DNA of 40,419 nt from an uncultured Eubacterium sp. (GCA_934358495.1 CAKRKO010000015.1:1-40419), one strand, 5' to 3'. Positions 17,159 to 24,406 are shown, numbered from the stretch's first letter. A program made the numbers and translations. Notes: generated from the letters alone by a model not told the origin.

Positions 17159-18046
17159 TTACTCCTGTGTATCTGGTTCCGTCAAGAGCTCCGAACTTTG
17201 CAGTGTCGGATCAAATGCATCTGCGATTCTGCAGATTGGTTTGAAATCCGGAACGTAATTGGTGGGAAGTTCCCGCGGTGACATCCCTGTAATATCACGG
17301 AAAACCCGGTTAAAATGCCGGATGGTTTCAAATCCGCAGAGGGATGCGATTTCTGTCACCGAATGTTTGCGTGGATTTTCCAACAGCATGGCGATGGCAT
17401 GTTCCAAACGAACGGTATTCAGATATCTGGAAAATGTCATACCGGAAATCTTTCGGAAAAATCTCGAAAAATACGGTTCCGACAGTCCCATAAATGCAGC
17501 AGCATCCGAAAATGTGATGTAGTTGTAATTCCTGTCAATTTCATCCAGCAGATTTTTATAATTGTCAATGGAAGAGTGTTCCTGACGGCTCACGGCAGGC
17601 ATACAGTGTTCTCCACGAAAAATCCGGATCATTAATTCGGTGATAAGCACACAGGTCTGTTGTTCAAAAAAAGGTTTTTTCTCGGTACGTTCTCTCTGAA
17701 TACGGGAAAAGACATCTGTAATGTCATAACTGCCGGACAGTTTGGCACAGCAGAGCTGATAATGGCTGGTCAGCGACGCAGTCAGAGCAGCATCAAATAA
17801 GGTGATAGCAGTGATACTGTCCGGTTCGCTTTTGATATAGTGAATTTCTCCGCTGGAGAGAAAAATACCTTCTCCGGCGGTGAGAGTATATTTCTGATGA
17901 TTGTGGGATACTGTGACACAGCCATGTTCCACACAGATTAGTTCGTTTTCCAGATGCCAGTGCGGAAGGTTGTGCAGGTTGCGGTAGCGGCCGGTCCAGA
18001 CTCGCTCAGTACCTGCGGTATTTCTTGGTTCAAAATTTGCAAGCAT
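17159..18046 (-). CDS. AraC family transcriptional regulator
   Basis: A 295-residue regulator. The N-terminal half (about 20-110) has the cupin pattern of sugar-binding AraC domains (LPHWHLENELICVEHG, then LTAGEGIFLSSGEIHYI). The C-terminal part (about 180-280) has two helix-turn-helix motifs, ITFSDAAAFMGLSEPYFSRFFRK and SVTEIASLCGFETIRHFNRVFRDITGMSP being the diagnostic stretches. It is divergent from the kinase-araD-araA genes across 235 nt with several repeats, so it very probably controls arabinose use. Whether it activates or represses is not visible. The small membrane protein gene follows on the same strand. Confidence 0.9.
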   Translation of the reverse strand: MLANFEPRNTAGTERVWTGRYRNLHNLPHWHLENELICVEHGCVTVSHNHQKYTLTAGEGIFLSSGEIHYIKSEPDSITAITLFDAALTASLTSHYQLCCAKLSGSYDITDVFSRIQRERTEKKPFFEQQTCVLITELMIRIFRGEHCMPAVSRQEHSSIDNYKNLLDEIDRNYNYITFSDAAAFMGLSEPYFSRFFRKISGMTFSRYLNTVRLEHAIAMLLENPRKHSVTEIASLCGFETIRHFNRVFRDITGMSPRELPTNYVPDFKPICRIADAFDPTLQSSELLTEPDTQE

Positions 18047-18075
18047 ATATGCCTCCGAAGATCATAGCGCAGAAA

Positions 18076-18120
18076 AGATGAAATGGATGGTTCATCTAAT
18101 TCAGAAAGCCAAAATCTGAA
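18076..18120. promoter_or_regulatory. Two inverted repeats in the AraC/kinase divergent region
   Basis: AGATGAA (18076-18082) with TTCATCT (18091-18097), perfect 7-bp arms, and TTCAGA (18100-18105) with TCTGAA (18115-18120). They lie 30-75 nt upstream of the AraC gene start and are good operator candidates for that regulator. Confidence 0.5.
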
Positions 18121-18149
18121 AAAGTATTTTTTCTTTTTATTTTATATGG

Positions 18150-18175
18150 AATGTCAATAAATGTCCAGAAAATGC
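18150..18175 (+). promoter_or_regulatory. Phased direct repeats in the divergent region
   Basis: AATGTC at 18150 and 18160, then AATGC at 18171, spaced 10-11 nt, one helical turn. AraC-type proteins often bind such same-face direct repeats upstream of the promoter they activate; here that would be the promoter of the sugar kinase. Confidence 0.4.
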
Positions 18176-18281
18176 ATAATAAAATTCTTTTGATTTCAAC
18201 GAAAATGATTTATGATAGATTTATTACAAGACGAAGAAAAATGAAAATATATTTCGATCATAAATAGAAAGGGGAAATACG

Positions 18282-19883
18282 ATGGACAACATGAAAATTG
18301 CAGAACGAATCCGAAATGGCCAAACGGTACTTGGTATGGAGTTTGGATCCACAAGAATTAAGGCAATTTTGATTGATGAAGCGGGGAATCCGTTAGCTTC
18401 CGGTAGTCATGGATGGGAGAACCGTTTGGAAAATCAGATCTGGACATACAGTCTGACGGATATCCGGGAAGGATTGCAGGATTGTTATGCGGATTTGAAG
18501 CAGGATGTTCAGAAAAAATACGGCGAGACACTGACAAAGGTAGCTGCATTGGGATTCAGTGGTATGATGCACGGTTATATGGCTTTTGATGCAGAAGATC
18601 AGTTACTGGTTCCGTTCCGCACATGGAGAAATACAATGACAGAGCAGGCAGCAAAAGAACTTTCTGAAACGTTTTCCTTTAATATTCCACAGCGTTGGAG
18701 TGTGGCACATTTGTATCAGGCAATTTTAAATGGTGAGTCCCACGTAAATCAGATTAGCTTTGTTACCACTTTGGCAGGCTATATTCACTGGAAACTTACA
18801 GGAGAAAAAGTTGTTGGTGTCGGTGAAGCAGCAGGGATGTTCCCCATTGATTCAAATACAAATGTTTACGATGAAGTAATGGCAGCAAAATTTGACGGGC
18901 TGTTACAGGCGAAAGGAATGAAATATCATTTGAAAGATATTTTCCCGAAGGTGCTGGTGGCAGGAGAGCAGGCTGGTACGCTGACAGAGGCAGGCGCAAA
19001 ACTGCTGGATCCGGCCGGAGATCTGCAGGCAGGAATTCCACTTTGTCCGCCGGAGGGAGACGCAGGAACCGGTATGACAGCGACAAACAGTGTGGCAGTC
19101 CGCACTGGAAACGTATCTGCAGGAACAAGTGTGTTTGCAATGGTTGTTATGGAACATGCTCTTTCTAAATATTATGAAGAGATTGATATGGTTACCACAC
19201 CGGATGGAAAACCAGTGGCGATGGTACACTGCAATAACTGTACCTCTGATCTGAATGCATGGGTTGGATTGTTTGGCGAAGCATTGGAAACTTTTGGTGT
19301 GAAACCGGATATGGATACCTTGTACGGAACTTTGTATCGCAAAGCATTGGAAGGTGACACAGATTGCGGCGGTCTGCTGGCATATAATTATTTTTCAGGA
19401 GAGAGTATTACCGGATTTGAAAAAGGACGCCCATTGTTTGTGCGCAGACCGGACAGTGCATTTAACCTGGCAAACTTCATGAGAGTACATCTGATGACAT
19501 CCCTTGGTGCATTGAAAGCCGGCATGGACATTCTGGTAAAACAGGAAAAAGTACAGATTGACAAGATGCTTGGTCACGGTGGATTTTTCCTGACAAAAGG
19601 TGTCGGACAACGAATCATGGCTGCGGCAATGCAGACCCCGGTGTTTGTTATGGAGACAGCCGGTGAGGGCGGTGCCTGGGGAATTGCACTTCTGGCTGCT
19701 TATATGCAGAACAAGTCAGAAGGTGAGACATTACCGGAGTATCTGAATACCAGAATTTTCCACGGAGAGGAAGGAAGTGCAATGCAGCCGGAGGCAGCCG
19801 ATGTGGAAGGATTTGAGGCATTTATGAAAGATTACAAAGCAGGTCTTGCCATTGAACGTGCAGCGGTAGAGCAGTTGCACTAA
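18282..19883 (+). CDS. FGGY family sugar kinase, probable L-ribulokinase
   Basis: A 533-residue kinase of the FGGY (hexokinase/actin-like) fold. LGMEFGSTRIKAILID (about 17-32) is the first phosphate-binding loop; GFSGMMHGYMAFD near residue 90 and GNVSAGTSVFAM near residue 277 are further family motifs, and the C-terminal ATP loop lies in ETAGEGGAWGIALL near residue 459. AGAAAGGGG sits 8 nt before the start. Context gives the role: it opens a kinase-araD-araA set, where L-ribulose must be phosphorylated between the other two steps, so it fills the AraB position. The sequence is not the classical AraB form, and a xylulokinase-type enzyme cannot be excluded. Confidence 0.8.
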   Translation: MDNMKIAERIRNGQTVLGMEFGSTRIKAILIDEAGNPLASGSHGWENRLENQIWTYSLTDIREGLQDCYADLKQDVQKKYGETLTKVAALGFSGMMHGYMAFDAEDQLLVPFRTWRNTMTEQAAKELSETFSFNIPQRWSVAHLYQAILNGESHVNQISFVTTLAGYIHWKLTGEKVVGVGEAAGMFPIDSNTNVYDEVMAAKFDGLLQAKGMKYHLKDIFPKVLVAGEQAGTLTEAGAKLLDPAGDLQAGIPLCPPEGDAGTGMTATNSVAVRTGNVSAGTSVFAMVVMEHALSKYYEEIDMVTTPDGKPVAMVHCNNCTSDLNAWVGLFGEALETFGVKPDMDTLYGTLYRKALEGDTDCGGLLAYNYFSGESITGFEKGRPLFVRRPDSAFNLANFMRVHLMTSLGALKAGMDILVKQEKVQIDKMLGHGGFFLTKGVGQRIMAAAMQTPVFVMETAGEGGAWGIALLAAYMQNKSEGETLPEYLNTRIFHGEEGSAMQPEAADVEGFEAFMKDYKAGLAIERAAVEQLH

Positions 19884-19940
19884 TTTAGAATTATAATAAA
19901 TCATAACGGATATACATGGGAATCTTTTGTTAGATTTGCA

Positions 19941-20014
19941 GCGATGCACAGAAGAATATGTCTTGCATTGCATGACGTGCATCTCGCAGCAAGAATGCCG
20001 ATGGCATTCTTGAA
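19941..20014 (+). repeat. Structured intergenic repeat, copy 2
   Basis: Arms GATGCAC (19943-19949) and GTGCATC (19977-19983) enclose the bulge AGAAGAATAT (19950-19959) and hairpin GTC-T-TGC-ATT-GCA-T-GAC (19960-19976). A second hairpin follows, CAAGAATGCC (19990-19999) with GGCATTCTTG (20003-20012). The bulge plus GTC matches 9-21 exactly while the stems differ. It lies in the 192-nt gap between the sugar kinase and araD genes, so it is probably transcribed. Confidence 0.65.
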
Positions 20015-20075
20015 TTTCCACGGTATGTATATAAGGAAGATTTTCAGGTATATCGGAAGAATGGAGGGATTTTTC

Positions 20076-20774
20076 ATGTTGGAAGAGTTGAAAAAACAGG
20101 TATATGAAGCAAACATGATGCTTCCAAAGTATGGACTGGTAACATTCACCTGGGGAAATGTCAGTGGAATTGACCGGAAATCCGGGTTGTTTGTTATCAA
20201 ACCAAGTGGTGTGGAATATGATCTGCTGACACCGGAAGATATGGTGATTGTAGATTTAAATGGAAATAAGGTGGAAGGACGCTATAATCCATCTTCTGAT
20301 ACTGCAACCCATGTGGTCCTTTATAATCGTTTTCCAAATATCGGTGGAATCGTACATACCCATTCTTCCTGGGCCACCAGCTGGGCACAGGCAGGACGTG
20401 ACATTCCGTGTTATGGAACAACTCATGCGGATTATATTTACGGAGAGGTTCCATGTGTGCGCAATCTGACAAAAGAAGAGATTGACGAAGGATATGAGCG
20501 TAATACCGGTGTGCTGATCGCGGATGAGTTCGAACGCCGCGGCAAAGATTATATCGCAGTCCCGGCAGTTTTATGTAAAAATCATGGCCCGTTTACCTGG
20601 GGCAAAGATGCACATGAGGCAGTGCACAACGCAGTTGTTCTGGAAGAAGTGGCAAAAATGGCTGCTCGCTGCGAGATGATCAATCCACAAAATCAGCCGG
20701 CTCCGCAGGAACTGCAGGACAAGCACTATTACAGAAAGCATGGCGCAAATGCATATTACGGACAGAACAACTAA
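20076..20774 (+). CDS. araD: L-ribulose-5-phosphate 4-epimerase
   Basis: A 232-residue class II aldolase-fold enzyme that turns L-ribulose 5-phosphate into D-xylulose 5-phosphate, feeding the pentose phosphate pathway. The metal site is visible as HTHSSWAT (near residue 95) with a third His in CKNHGPFTWG (near 171); the phosphate loop is GNVSGID near residue 29. The start at 20076 is chosen from GGAGGG at 20063-20068; an in-frame extension to 19944 would translate the structured repeat and is rejected. The protein matches the usual AraD length. It lies between the kinase and araA genes on one apparent transcript. Confidence 0.94.
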   Translation: MLEELKKQVYEANMMLPKYGLVTFTWGNVSGIDRKSGLFVIKPSGVEYDLLTPEDMVIVDLNGNKVEGRYNPSSDTATHVVLYNRFPNIGGIVHTHSSWATSWAQAGRDIPCYGTTHADYIYGEVPCVRNLTKEEIDEGYERNTGVLIADEFERRGKDYIAVPAVLCKNHGPFTWGKDAHEAVHNAVVLEEVAKMAARCEMINPQNQPAPQELQDKHYYRKHGANAYYGQNN

Positions 20775-20833
20775 CTATTTGATGAAACTGCAACTATAAA
20801 AACAGAAATGATATATGAGGAGGAAAATATACT

Positions 20834-22333
20834 ATGATTCAGCAGAAAAATTACAAATTCTGGTTTTGTACAGGTTCACAGGATTTATATGGAGACGAGT
20901 GCCTGGCTCATGTGGCAGAGCATGCCAAAATTATTGTGAACGCATTAAATGCTTCTGGAAATCTTCCATATGAAGTAGTCTGGAAACCAACTCTGATCAC
21001 AAACGAACTGATCCGTCAGACCTTCAATGAGGCAAACAATGATGAAAACTGTGCAGGTGTCATTACATGGATGCACACTTTTTCACCTGCAAAATCATGG
21101 ATCCTCGGCCTGCAGGAGTACAGAAAACCACTGCTTCACCTGCATACACAGTTCAATCGTGAGATCCCGTATGACAGTATCGACATGGATTTCATGAACG
21201 AGAACCAGTCCGCACACGGTGATCGCGAATTTGGACATATTTTCAGCCGCCTTGGTATGGAACGAAAGATTGTAGTTGGCTACTGGGAAGATGAAGCCGT
21301 TCAGAAAAAGATCGGTTCCTGGATGCGTACTGCAGTTGGTGTGGTAGAGAGCAGCCATGTCCGCGTTATGAGAATTGCAGACAACATGAGAAACGTAGCT
21401 GTTACTGAGGGTGACAAAGTGGAAGCACAGATTAAATTTGGCTGGGAAGTAGATGCTTATCCGGTAAATGAGATTGCTGAGGCTGTTGCCGCTGTTTCTC
21501 AGGCAGATATTGATACATTAGTAGAAGAGTACTACAGCAAATACCAGATCTTGTTAGAGGGCAGAGATGAGAAAGAATTCCGCAAACATGTGGCTGTTCA
21601 GGCAGGTATCGAAATCGGATTTGAACGTTTCCTGGAGGAGAAAAATTATCAGGCCATCGTTACTCACTTCGGAGATCTGGGTACACTGCAGCAGCTTCCG
21701 GGACTGGCTATCCAGCGTCTGATGGAAAAAGGATACGGCTTCGGTGGTGAGGGTGACTGGAAGACAGCAGCCATGGTGCGTGTCATGAAAATCATGACTC
21801 AGGGCATGAAAGATGCAAAAGGAACTTCCTTTATGGAAGACTATACATACAATCTTGTTTCCGGAAAAGAAGGTATTCTTGAGGCGCATATGCTGGAAGT
21901 TTGCCCAAGTATCGCAGACGGCCCGATCAGCATCAAAGAGCAGCCGTTGTCCATGGGTGACAGAGAAGATCCGGCCCGTCTGGTATTTACCGCAAAGACA
22001 GGTCCTGCTATCGCAACTTCCCTGATTGATCTTGGTGACCGCTTCCGCCTGATCATCAACGATGTAGAGTGCAAAAAGACAGAGAAACCGATGCCGAAAT
22101 TGCCGGTTGCTACCGCATTTTGGACACCGCAGCCAAATCTGATCACAGGGGCCGAAAGCTGGATCCTTGCAGGCGGCGCACATCATACTGCATTCTCCTA
22201 TGACCTGACAGCAGAGCAGATGGGAGACTGGGCAGATGCAATGGGTATTGAAGCTGTTTATATTGACAAAGATACAAACATCCGTCAGTTGAAAAACGAG
22301 TTGCGCTGGAATGCACTTGCATACAGAAAATAA
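20834..22333 (+). CDS. araA: L-arabinose isomerase
   Basis: A 499-residue cytoplasmic, Mn-dependent enzyme that converts L-arabinose to L-ribulose, the first step of arabinose use. The metal and catalytic residues of the family are recognisable: Glu in GFGGEGDWK, Glu in FMEDYTYNL, His in EAHMLEVCPS and His in GGAHHTAFSY. Length is as expected. AGGAGG (20818-20823) precedes the start by 10 nt. It is the last gene of the kinase-araD-araA set and is followed by a strong terminator. No arabinose transporter or arabinosidase gene accompanies the set in this window. Confidence 0.96.
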   Translation: MIQQKNYKFWFCTGSQDLYGDECLAHVAEHAKIIVNALNASGNLPYEVVWKPTLITNELIRQTFNEANNDENCAGVITWMHTFSPAKSWILGLQEYRKPLLHLHTQFNREIPYDSIDMDFMNENQSAHGDREFGHIFSRLGMERKIVVGYWEDEAVQKKIGSWMRTAVGVVESSHVRVMRIADNMRNVAVTEGDKVEAQIKFGWEVDAYPVNEIAEAVAAVSQADIDTLVEEYYSKYQILLEGRDEKEFRKHVAVQAGIEIGFERFLEEKNYQAIVTHFGDLGTLQQLPGLAIQRLMEKGYGFGGEGDWKTAAMVRVMKIMTQGMKDAKGTSFMEDYTYNLVSGKEGILEAHMLEVCPSIADGPISIKEQPLSMGDREDPARLVFTAKTGPAIATSLIDLGDRFRLIINDVECKKTEKPMPKLPVATAFWTPQPNLITGAESWILAGGAHHTAFSYDLTAEQMGDWADAMGIEAVYIDKDTNIRQLKNELRWNALAYRK

Positions 22334-22396
22334 TTATATCAGAAGAGAGATTCTCCGTCATTATAGATGTGAGTAATAAGGATACTGAGAATAAGA

Positions 22397-22438
22397 GATG
22401 CCGCCACAGTTTATACAAACCGTGACGGCATCTTTTCA
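22397..22438 (+). terminator. Terminator of the arabinose genes
   Basis: GATGCCGCCACAGTTT (22397-22412) and AAACCGTGACGGCATC (22417-22432) form a long stem with two internal mismatches and a 4-nt loop, followed by TTTT. Confidence 0.88.
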
Positions 22439-22441
22439 TTA

Positions 22442-22559
22442 GGAAAGTGAGAGCTTTCCCGTCATAAATAGGGGAGGATAAGTTAAAAAACTTGTCTTTT
22501 GTGCCGGAATCCCGGCTCGGACGGCAGGTGTATGGGGGTAATCAGTATGATTTGCCGTC
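22442..22559 (+). other. Cluster of four hairpins, no gene
   Basis: The 22334-22714 gap has no reading frame I can support. After the terminator come four hairpins: GGAAAG/CTTTCC (22442-22459), GATAAGTT-AAAA-AACTTGTC followed by TTTT (22477-22500), GCCGG-AATC-CCGGC (22503-22516) and GACGGCA/TGCCGTC (22520-22559) with a G-rich loop. The density of stems suggests a small RNA or leader, but it matches no riboswitch I know. Confidence 0.35.
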
Positions 22560-22629
22560 TTATTGTAAGTATGGACAGAAAAATATGTTTTATTCAAAGA
22601 AAAGGTACCTTTATTCATAAAAAATAGAG

Positions 22630-22659
22630 TTTACAAACATAGCGTATATGAGGTATACT
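22630..22659 (+). promoter_or_regulatory. Promoter of the SEC-C protein gene
   Basis: TTTACA (22630-22635), 18 nt, TATACT (22654-22659). The start codon is 55 nt further on. Confidence 0.6.
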
Positions 22660-22714
22660 AAAACATGCGATAAAGCGCAATGATGAATAAAAAAAACAAA
22701 AGGTGGTAAAAATA

Positions 22715-23221
22715 ATGGGATTATTACAGGATTGGCAGGCAGTTGCCTTTAATGAAAAAGCAGACAGAGGTCAGCTTCAGAATTTCTGGAGCCGTTACTT
22801 TGCAATTGAGAAAAGCGTATATGAGAAACTTCTCTCCAATCCGGATGAGGTAGTAGAAGGAACTGTCAAAGAACTGGCAGAGCGTTTTGAGATTGAGGTT
22901 ATGGCTATGGTTGGTTTCCTTGATGGAATCGATGAGAGCCTTGTTACTCCGAATGACCTTGAAAATCTGACAGAGGACAGTCATGTAAGTCTTGCATTTG
23001 ACAAAGAGAAACTTTACAAAAATATGGTAGAAGCAAAAGCAGACTGGCTGTATGAGCTTCCACAGTGGAAAGAGATTTTCTCAGAGGAAAAATTAAAACA
23101 GTTATATACAGAGCAGAAAAAATCCGGAACAATCATCAAAGAAGCAAAAGTATATCCGAACGATCCGTGTCCATGCGGAAGCGGCAAAAAATACAAAAAA
23201 TGCTGTGGAAGAAACAAATAG
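22715..23221 (+). CDS. SEC-C motif protein
   Basis: A 168-residue soluble protein. The C terminus reads YPNDPCPCGSGKKYKKCCG, the SEC-C zinc-binding motif (Cys-x-Cys, then Cys-Cys) also found at the end of SecA, where it contacts SecB and ribosomes. The first 145 residues are helical and acidic and match nothing I can name. The start at 22715 is chosen for AGGTGG (22701-22706) 8 nt upstream; GTG at 22703 is in frame but overlaps that site. It stands alone with its own promoter and terminator. Roles in protein quality control are often suggested for such proteins; here that is only inference. Confidence 0.8.
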   Translation: MGLLQDWQAVAFNEKADRGQLQNFWSRYFAIEKSVYEKLLSNPDEVVEGTVKELAERFEIEVMAMVGFLDGIDESLVTPNDLENLTEDSHVSLAFDKEKLYKNMVEAKADWLYELPQWKEIFSEEKLKQLYTEQKKSGTIIKEAKVYPNDPCPCGSGKKYKKCCGRNK

Positions 23222-23278
23222 GACAAGTCGTAAAAAACGTTTTTTGGTTTTTCTAAATATAATATGAAACATATTGAT

Positions 23279-23318
23279 ACCTGTGGCGAAAGGAAAAGGA
23301 TTTTGCCACAGGTGTTTT
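23279..23318 (+). terminator. Terminator of the SEC-C protein gene
   Basis: ACCTGTGGC (23279-23287) pairs with GCCACAGGT (23305-23313), followed by a T run. Confidence 0.88.
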
Positions 23319-23404
23319 TGTCATACAGAAAATTGTGTGGATCTTTTCTTATGAATGATTATAAGTGAGCAACCATAAATTCTTTAATAAATGCAGCAGC
23401 ACAG

Positions 23405-23432
23405 GTATAAATCAGGCGGACCTGCACATACT
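23405..23432 (+). promoter_or_regulatory. Candidate forespore (sigma-F/G) promoter of the DUF1540 gene
   Basis: GTATA (23405-23409), 17 nt, CATACT (23427-23432), close to the sigma-F/G pattern of G-ATA and CAT--TA. The ATG lies 34 nt after it. No good sigma-A promoter was found instead. Confidence 0.35.
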
Positions 23433-23465
23433 GCCTTTGTATAAAAATCAAAGGAGGACTTTGCA

Positions 23466-23780
23466 ATGACACAGTTAGACTGTTCAGTAACAAGCTGCCT
23501 GTACAATCAGGATCATTATTGTGCAAAAGAAGATATCACCGTTGGAGGTTCCAATGCGAAAAAGGCAAGCGACACCTGTTGTGAGAGTTTCCGCGGAAAA
23601 AATGGCAGTGCCAGCAACTCTGTGGGCCAGGTCAGCAGCACGGTAGACATCGACTGCGAGGCATCCAGCTGCGTACACAATCGTGACTGCAAATGCTGTG
23701 CGGAGAGTATTGGAATCGGAGGTGGAAGCCAGGCCTGTACCTGTCGGGAAACCGAGTGTGCAGATTTTTGTTGTCGCTAG
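23466..23780 (+). CDS. Tandem DUF1540 cysteine-rich protein
   Basis: A 104-residue protein with two DUF1540 units: LDCSVTSCLYNQDHYCAKEDITVGG (about 4-28) and IDCEASSCVHNRDCKCCAESIGIGG (about 62-86), each closed by a further Cys group (DTCCESF, ECADFCC). In all it has fourteen cysteines, spaced as for metal binding, and no signal peptide. The family is common in sporulating Firmicutes and its biochemical role is not established. AAAGGAGG (23450-23457) precedes the start, but it lies within a small hairpin CAAAG-GAGGA-CTTTG (23449-23463). The gene is alone between the SEC-C gene and the Spo0E-like gene. Confidence 0.85.
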   Translation: MTQLDCSVTSCLYNQDHYCAKEDITVGGSNAKKASDTCCESFRGKNGSASNSVGQVSSTVDIDCEASSCVHNRDCKCCAESIGIGGGSQACTCRETECADFCCR

Positions 23781-23798
23781 CTGAAATGTGCGCAGGCA

Positions 23799-23817
23799 TG
23801 TCGAGTTTTGTCGACAA
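23799..23817. promoter_or_regulatory. Spo0A-box-like sites upstream of the Spo0E-like gene
   Basis: TGTCGAG (23799-23805) and the palindrome TTGTCGACAA (23808-23817), each one base from the Spo0A box TGNCGAA in the core 7-mer. They abut the -35 region at 23825. Confidence 0.35.
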
Positions 23818-23824
23818 CTTATAT

Positions 23825-23854
23825 TTGACTTTTAATAAACAATAATAGTAAAAT
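23825..23854 (+). promoter_or_regulatory. Promoter of the Spo0E-like gene
   Basis: TTGACT (23825-23830), 18 nt, TAAAAT (23849-23854). Predicted transcription start near 23861, giving a leader of about 138 nt. Confidence 0.55.
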
Positions 23855-23860
23855 ATAGTT

Positions 23861-23900
23861 GCATGATCCCGGAGGGAAGATGTTTCTTTCCGGAGCATGC
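23861..23900 (+). other. 5' leader hairpin of the Spo0E-like transcript
   Basis: GCATG (23861-23865) pairs with CATGC (23896-23900), and GGGAAGA pairs with TCTTTCC around a TGTT loop. It begins at the predicted transcription start, so it could protect the 5' end of the message or act as a regulatory structure. Confidence 0.4.
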
Positions 23901-23998
23901 AGCCTGCAAAATAAAAATGCATCAGAGTGGAACACAAGGACAAAGATATATTATGTCAAGGTACATAGTGTGGAGGAAGACATTCAGGAGGAAATGGA

Positions 23999-24151
23999 AT
24001 GCAGAAAAAAGCGGAACTGATGGAAATGATTCGTCAGGAAAAAAGAATGCTGGAGGAACTGGTATTACAAAACGGATTGGAACATGATGCGGTGTATGAG
24101 CAGAGCAAACGTGTGGATACGTTGCTGGAGCAGTATTATCAGGAAGCATAA
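23999..24151 (+). CDS. Spo0E-like aspartyl-phosphate phosphatase
   Basis: A 50-residue protein, ideal length for the Spo0E family, which form a two-helix hairpin and dephosphorylate Spo0A~P, holding back sporulation. Helix one spans about 5-25; helix two carries the family motif as SKRVDTLLEQYY (36-47), matching S-x-x-x-D-x-L-(I/L) with Ser36 and Asp40. AGGAGG (23986-23991) lies 7 nt before the ATG at 23999; an overlapping ATG at 23994 quickly meets a stop. It has its own promoter with Spo0A-like sites and a terminator. The family call rests on size, helical pattern and motif; which response regulator it acts on is inference. Confidence 0.82.
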   Translation: MQKKAELMEMIRQEKRMLEELVLQNGLEHDAVYEQSKRVDTLLEQYYQEA

Positions 24152-24212
24152 CAGCTTTTTTTCGAGAAAAGAGTGCCTGGTGGGGACTGAAAATGGAATA
24201 ATCTGGAAAAAA

Positions 24213-24245
24213 TGTTCAAGCAGAGTCTGTTTGGGCATTTTTTTT
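24213..24245 (+). terminator. Terminator of the Spo0E-like gene
   Basis: TGTTCAAGCA (24213-24222) pairs, with wobbles, to TGTTTGGGCA (24228-24237) and is followed by eight T residues. Confidence 0.7.
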
Positions 24246-24266
24246 GCTTTGGAATATAAAATTCTA

Positions 24267-24293
24267 TTGATTTTTAAGGGTAAATGCTATACT
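24267..24293 (+). promoter_or_regulatory. Promoter of the division and cell wall cluster
   Basis: TATACT (24288-24293) preceded by TGC, an extended -10. The nearest -35-like element is TTGATT (24267-24272) with a short 15-nt spacer, which the extended -10 may offset. The MraZ repeats begin 10 nt downstream. Confidence 0.55.
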
Positions 24294-24302
24294 ATTTAAT
24301 TA

Positions 24303-24348
24303 AAAGTGGTGGAAAGTGGTGTAAAAGGGCAGAAAGTGGATAAAGTGG
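24303..24348 (+). promoter_or_regulatory. MraZ operator: five AAAGTGG repeats
   Basis: AAAGTGG occurs at 24303, 24313, 24333 and 24342, with a variant AAAAGGG at 24323, so the period is about 10 nt. MraZ is known to bind such short G-rich direct repeats (AAAGTG in Mycoplasma, TGGGN in E. coli) ahead of its own gene. Lying just after the promoter, they would let the MraZ ring block transcription of the cluster. Confidence 0.85.
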
Positions 24349-24406
24349 ATAACTTTGTTGATAACCGAAACACCGTATAGATAAACCGGAAAGGAAGGTG
24401 TTTTCG

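Noticed and set aside
19944..20075. N-terminal extension of AraD
   Set aside because: It would translate the structured repeat; GGAGGG before 20076 marks the real start, and family length agrees.
22459..22560. A known riboswitch before the SEC-C gene
   Set aside because: The conserved cores of the TPP, SAM, glycine, cyclic di-GMP and guanidine classes that I know are not present.
24158..24212. A further small gene after the Spo0E-like gene
   Set aside because: No ribosome binding site and no frame over 25 codons with plausible composition.
24335..24360. A replication origin suggested by GTGGATAA repeats
   Set aside because: Only two DnaA-like 9-mers, no dnaA or dnaN gene nearby; the repeats are better explained as the MraZ operator.
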